The translations under genes were made by a program, and so were the position numbers. 6,964 nucleotides of DNA, from NCBI GenBank assembly GCA_015259235.1, contig JABZGM010000110.1, forward strand, positions 1-6,964. Direction: 5' to 3'. Numbering within the stretch: the stretch's first letter is position 1; every line of letters starts with the position of its first letter. Below are positions 5,403-6,964 of this stretch, piece after piece. This DNA is from Alloprevotella sp. (GTDB taxonomy: Bacteria; Bacteroidota; Bacteroidia; Bacteroidales; Bacteroidaceae). Under the pieces are notes generated by a model, which saw only the letters and a program-made list of their open reading frames with translations, was not told where the DNA came from and did not search any database.

Positions 5403-6964
5403 TTGAAGCATTTTTTCCTCTTTCGTCGCTCATTTCTGTTTGCAGTAAGCCTACTCTTCGTATGCTTACTGCAGGCTTATGCACTCACCTTGATGCCCAG
5501 TCGCAAACGGACTAATCCACGCGATGAACGCATTCAGATTCATCACGCTGATTTGCTGTTCCGTGATGTTGCCACCACTGGAGATGGACAAGTGCTCAAA
5601 GGCAATGTGCTGTTGTCGCATAGCGGAATGCGCTTATCGTGCGATAGTGCTGTTTTCTATGAAGCCTCCAACTCGTTTATGGCTTACGGCAAAGTGAAGT
5701 TTCGACAAGGAGATACCCTGTCTTTGACGGGTGACTCATTATATTATGATGGAACGTCGCAGTTTGCGAGGGTATTTCGCAACGTTGTGATGAAACACCG
5801 CAAAATGACGCTCTACACCGAACTTCTCAACTACGACCGCATCAAAGGTAGTGGCTTCTACGATACGGGAGGAAAAATTGTAGATGGGAAAACGGTGCTC
5901 ACATCACAAAAAGGAGAATACTTCACGGCAAAGCGCGATGCGCAATTTAATGAGGACGTGTTGCTCATCAACAATAAAAAGGATAGTCTTCTCACCAACG
6001 ATTTGCACTACGACACACGCAGTAAATGGGCACACGCCACAGGACCGACCAATCTCTTTAGTGGTGGGAGTCACATCTACACCATTGACGGAGAATACAA
6101 CACCAAAACGGAACGTGCAAAACTCACCAAACGTCCGCAACTCTTCAACAAAGGCAGAAAATTAGTGGGCGACAGCATCAGCTACGACAAACATCGCGGA
6201 TATTCGGAAGCTTTTCGCAACATTATTTTCATCGACTCTGTAGACATCAACAACAAAAACATTTTGTTGGGAGATTATGGTTATTATAATGAGCCGAAAG
6301 GAGAAGCAATGGTGACCAAGCGTGCACTCGGCAAGAACTTCTCACGTGGAGCAGACACGCTTTTTGTTCACGCAGACACCCTCCGTCTTTACTCCTACAA
6401 TCTCAAAACAGATTCGGCTTATCGTGTGTTGCACGGCTATCCCCACGTTCGGTCTTATCGCACGGACATACAGGCTGTTTGCGATTCGCTCGTGTTCAAT
6501 TCGCGTCTAAACCTTCTCTCCCTCTATCGCGACCCCATTGCGTGGAGTGACGACCGCCAAATCCTGGGAGAAGAAATCAATGTTTTCACCAACGACTCAA
6601 CGATAGACTCTGTTTATATTGAGCGACAAGCGTTGATTGTGCAATCTCTTCCCGACAGTGCGCTCTTCAACCAAGTAGCGGGCAATTTGATGCAGGCTTA
6701 TTTCCGCAATGGTGATATCTATCAGACCCGCGTAGATGGGAATGCCATCCTCGTAAACTTCCCGATGGAGAAAGATAGCACCTTCCTCTATCAGAATTAC
6801 TGCGAAGCAGCAAAGCTCCGCGTTGATGTGCGCGACAAAAAGATGCAACGTTTCTGGGCAGGTCCTAATCCTATTGCTAAAACCTATCCCATCGGAATGG
6901 CGCCTCCCGAACATAATCGTTTGACAAACTTTGCGTGGTTTGACAATATCCGACCAAGAGGACC
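5403..6964 (+). CDS. OstA/LptA-like envelope protein, 3' end cut by window
   Basis: Exported protein of the OstA family, whose characterised members (LptA, LptD N-domain) bind lipopolysaccharide between the membranes. 520 codons are visible and the frame is still open at 6964. The frame is open from 5322 but has no ATG until 5493. TTG 5403 gives a textbook signal peptide: MKH and RR at residues 1-9, a hydrophobic core at 10-23, and AYA|L cleavage after residue 27. ATG 5493 would discard it. From about residue 45 a motif of the form D-S/L-x-Y-hydrophobic, then a short strand pair, recurs about every 30 residues (DSAVFYE 81, DSLYYDG 111, LLNYDR 141, LHYDTR 201, DSISYDK 257, DYGYYNE 291, CDSLVFN 360), typical of stacked beta-jellyroll repeats. 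FAWFDNIRP (510-518) matches my memory of the Bacteroidales family. It lies 115 bases after surA. In relatives mutL often follows. Confidence 0.85.
   Translation, partial: MKHFFLFRRSFLFAVSLLFVCLLQAYALTLMPSRKRTNPRDERIQIHHADLLFRDVATTGDGQVLKGNVLLSHSGMRLSCDSAVFYEASNSFMAYGKVKFRQGDTLSLTGDSLYYDGTSQFARVFRNVVMKHRKMTLYTELLNYDRIKGSGFYDTGGKIVDGKTVLTSQKGEYFTAKRDAQFNEDVLLINNKKDSLLTNDLHYDTRSKWAHATGPTNLFSGGSHIYTIDGEYNTKTERAKLTKRPQLFNKGRKLVGDSISYDKHRGYSEAFRNIIFIDSVDINNKNILLGDYGYYNEPKGEAMVTKRALGKNFSRGADTLFVHADTLRLYSYNLKTDSAYRVLHGYPHVRSYRTDIQAVCDSLVFNSRLNLLSLYRDPIAWSDDRQILGEEINVFTNDSTIDSVYIERQALIVQSLPDSALFNQVAGNLMQAYFRNGDIYQTRVDGNAILVNFPMEKDSTFLYQNYCEAAKLRVDVRDKKMQRFWAGPNPIAKTYPIGMAPPEHNRLTNFAWFDNIRPRG
5441..5473. 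repeat. Perfect 10-bp inverted repeat within OstA-like signal-peptide codons
   Basis: TGCAGTAAGC (5441-5450) and GCTTACTGCA (5464-5473) are exact reverse complements separated by 13 bases. In RNA they would form a stable stem 38 bases after the proposed TTG start. Two wobble pairs and one G-C pair can extend the outside, and two A-T pairs the inside beyond a C-T mismatch. The repeat lies in codons 13-24, so coding constraint alone explains the protein sequence but not the base-level symmetry. It could slow translation, hide the start region or bind a protein; no function is shown. Confidence 0.6.

Noticed and set aside
5397..5405. TATATTTTG as a -7 promoter element
   Set aside because: It has one extra base relative to TAnnTTTG and overlaps the proposed TTG start; transcription from it would lose the signal peptide.
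5464..5515. ATG at 5462-5464 or its neighbours as start of the OstA-like gene, with a frameshift
   Set aside because: The frames using the nearby ATGs stop quickly (for example TAA near 5513), while the TTG 5403 frame is continuous into the conserved protein, so no frameshift is needed.

Overview
The window looks like a chromosomal segment from a Bacteroidales bacterium, probably Prevotellaceae-like. The protein families and their order fit this: guaB, a SurA-type prolyl isomerase, a second SurA-like isomerase, then a long OstA-like protein. Two promoter candidates fit the Bacteroidetes form (TTG or TTTG, about 19 bases, TAnnTTTG). No start codon has a convincing Shine-Dalgarno sequence, which is usual in this phylum. 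The genus is inferred from remembered family resemblance, not from a search.

Layout, all genes on the + strand. Bases 1-472 are AT-rich and hold no gene I can support. An 11-bp tandem repeat (415-436) lies just before a good promoter (473-502). guaB (531-2012) encodes IMP dehydrogenase. The 282-base gap after it holds a strong hairpin (2114-2151), a small hairpin, an exact -7 promoter element (2171-2178) and a third hairpin. This looks like the end of one transcript and the start of the next. A 478-residue secreted parvulin-type prolyl isomerase (2295-3731), a 453-residue SurA homologue (3926-5287) and a 3'-truncated OstA/LptA-like protein (5403 to the window end) follow. The last gene has no usable ATG at its head. 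It appears to start at TTG 5403, which supplies a clean signal peptide.

How the genes work together. GuaB is a cytoplasmic enzyme of guanine nucleotide synthesis and appears to be a separate unit upstream. The next three products all carry signal peptides and form a coherent envelope set: two periplasmic chaperone/isomerases of the SurA class and an OstA-fold protein of the kind that carries or organises lipopolysaccharide between the membranes. In proteobacteria SurA assists assembly of the OstA/LptD outer-membrane protein, so the grouping suggests a dedicated outer-membrane or LPS-transport assembly cluster. That link is inference.

I found no mobile element, CRISPR array, tRNA, rRNA or defence system. 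The less ordinary signals are a perfect 10-bp inverted repeat inside the OstA-like signal-peptide codons, its TTG start, the division of the two conserved parvulin histidines between the two SurA isomerase domains, and the roughly 11-fold internal repeat of the OstA-like protein.
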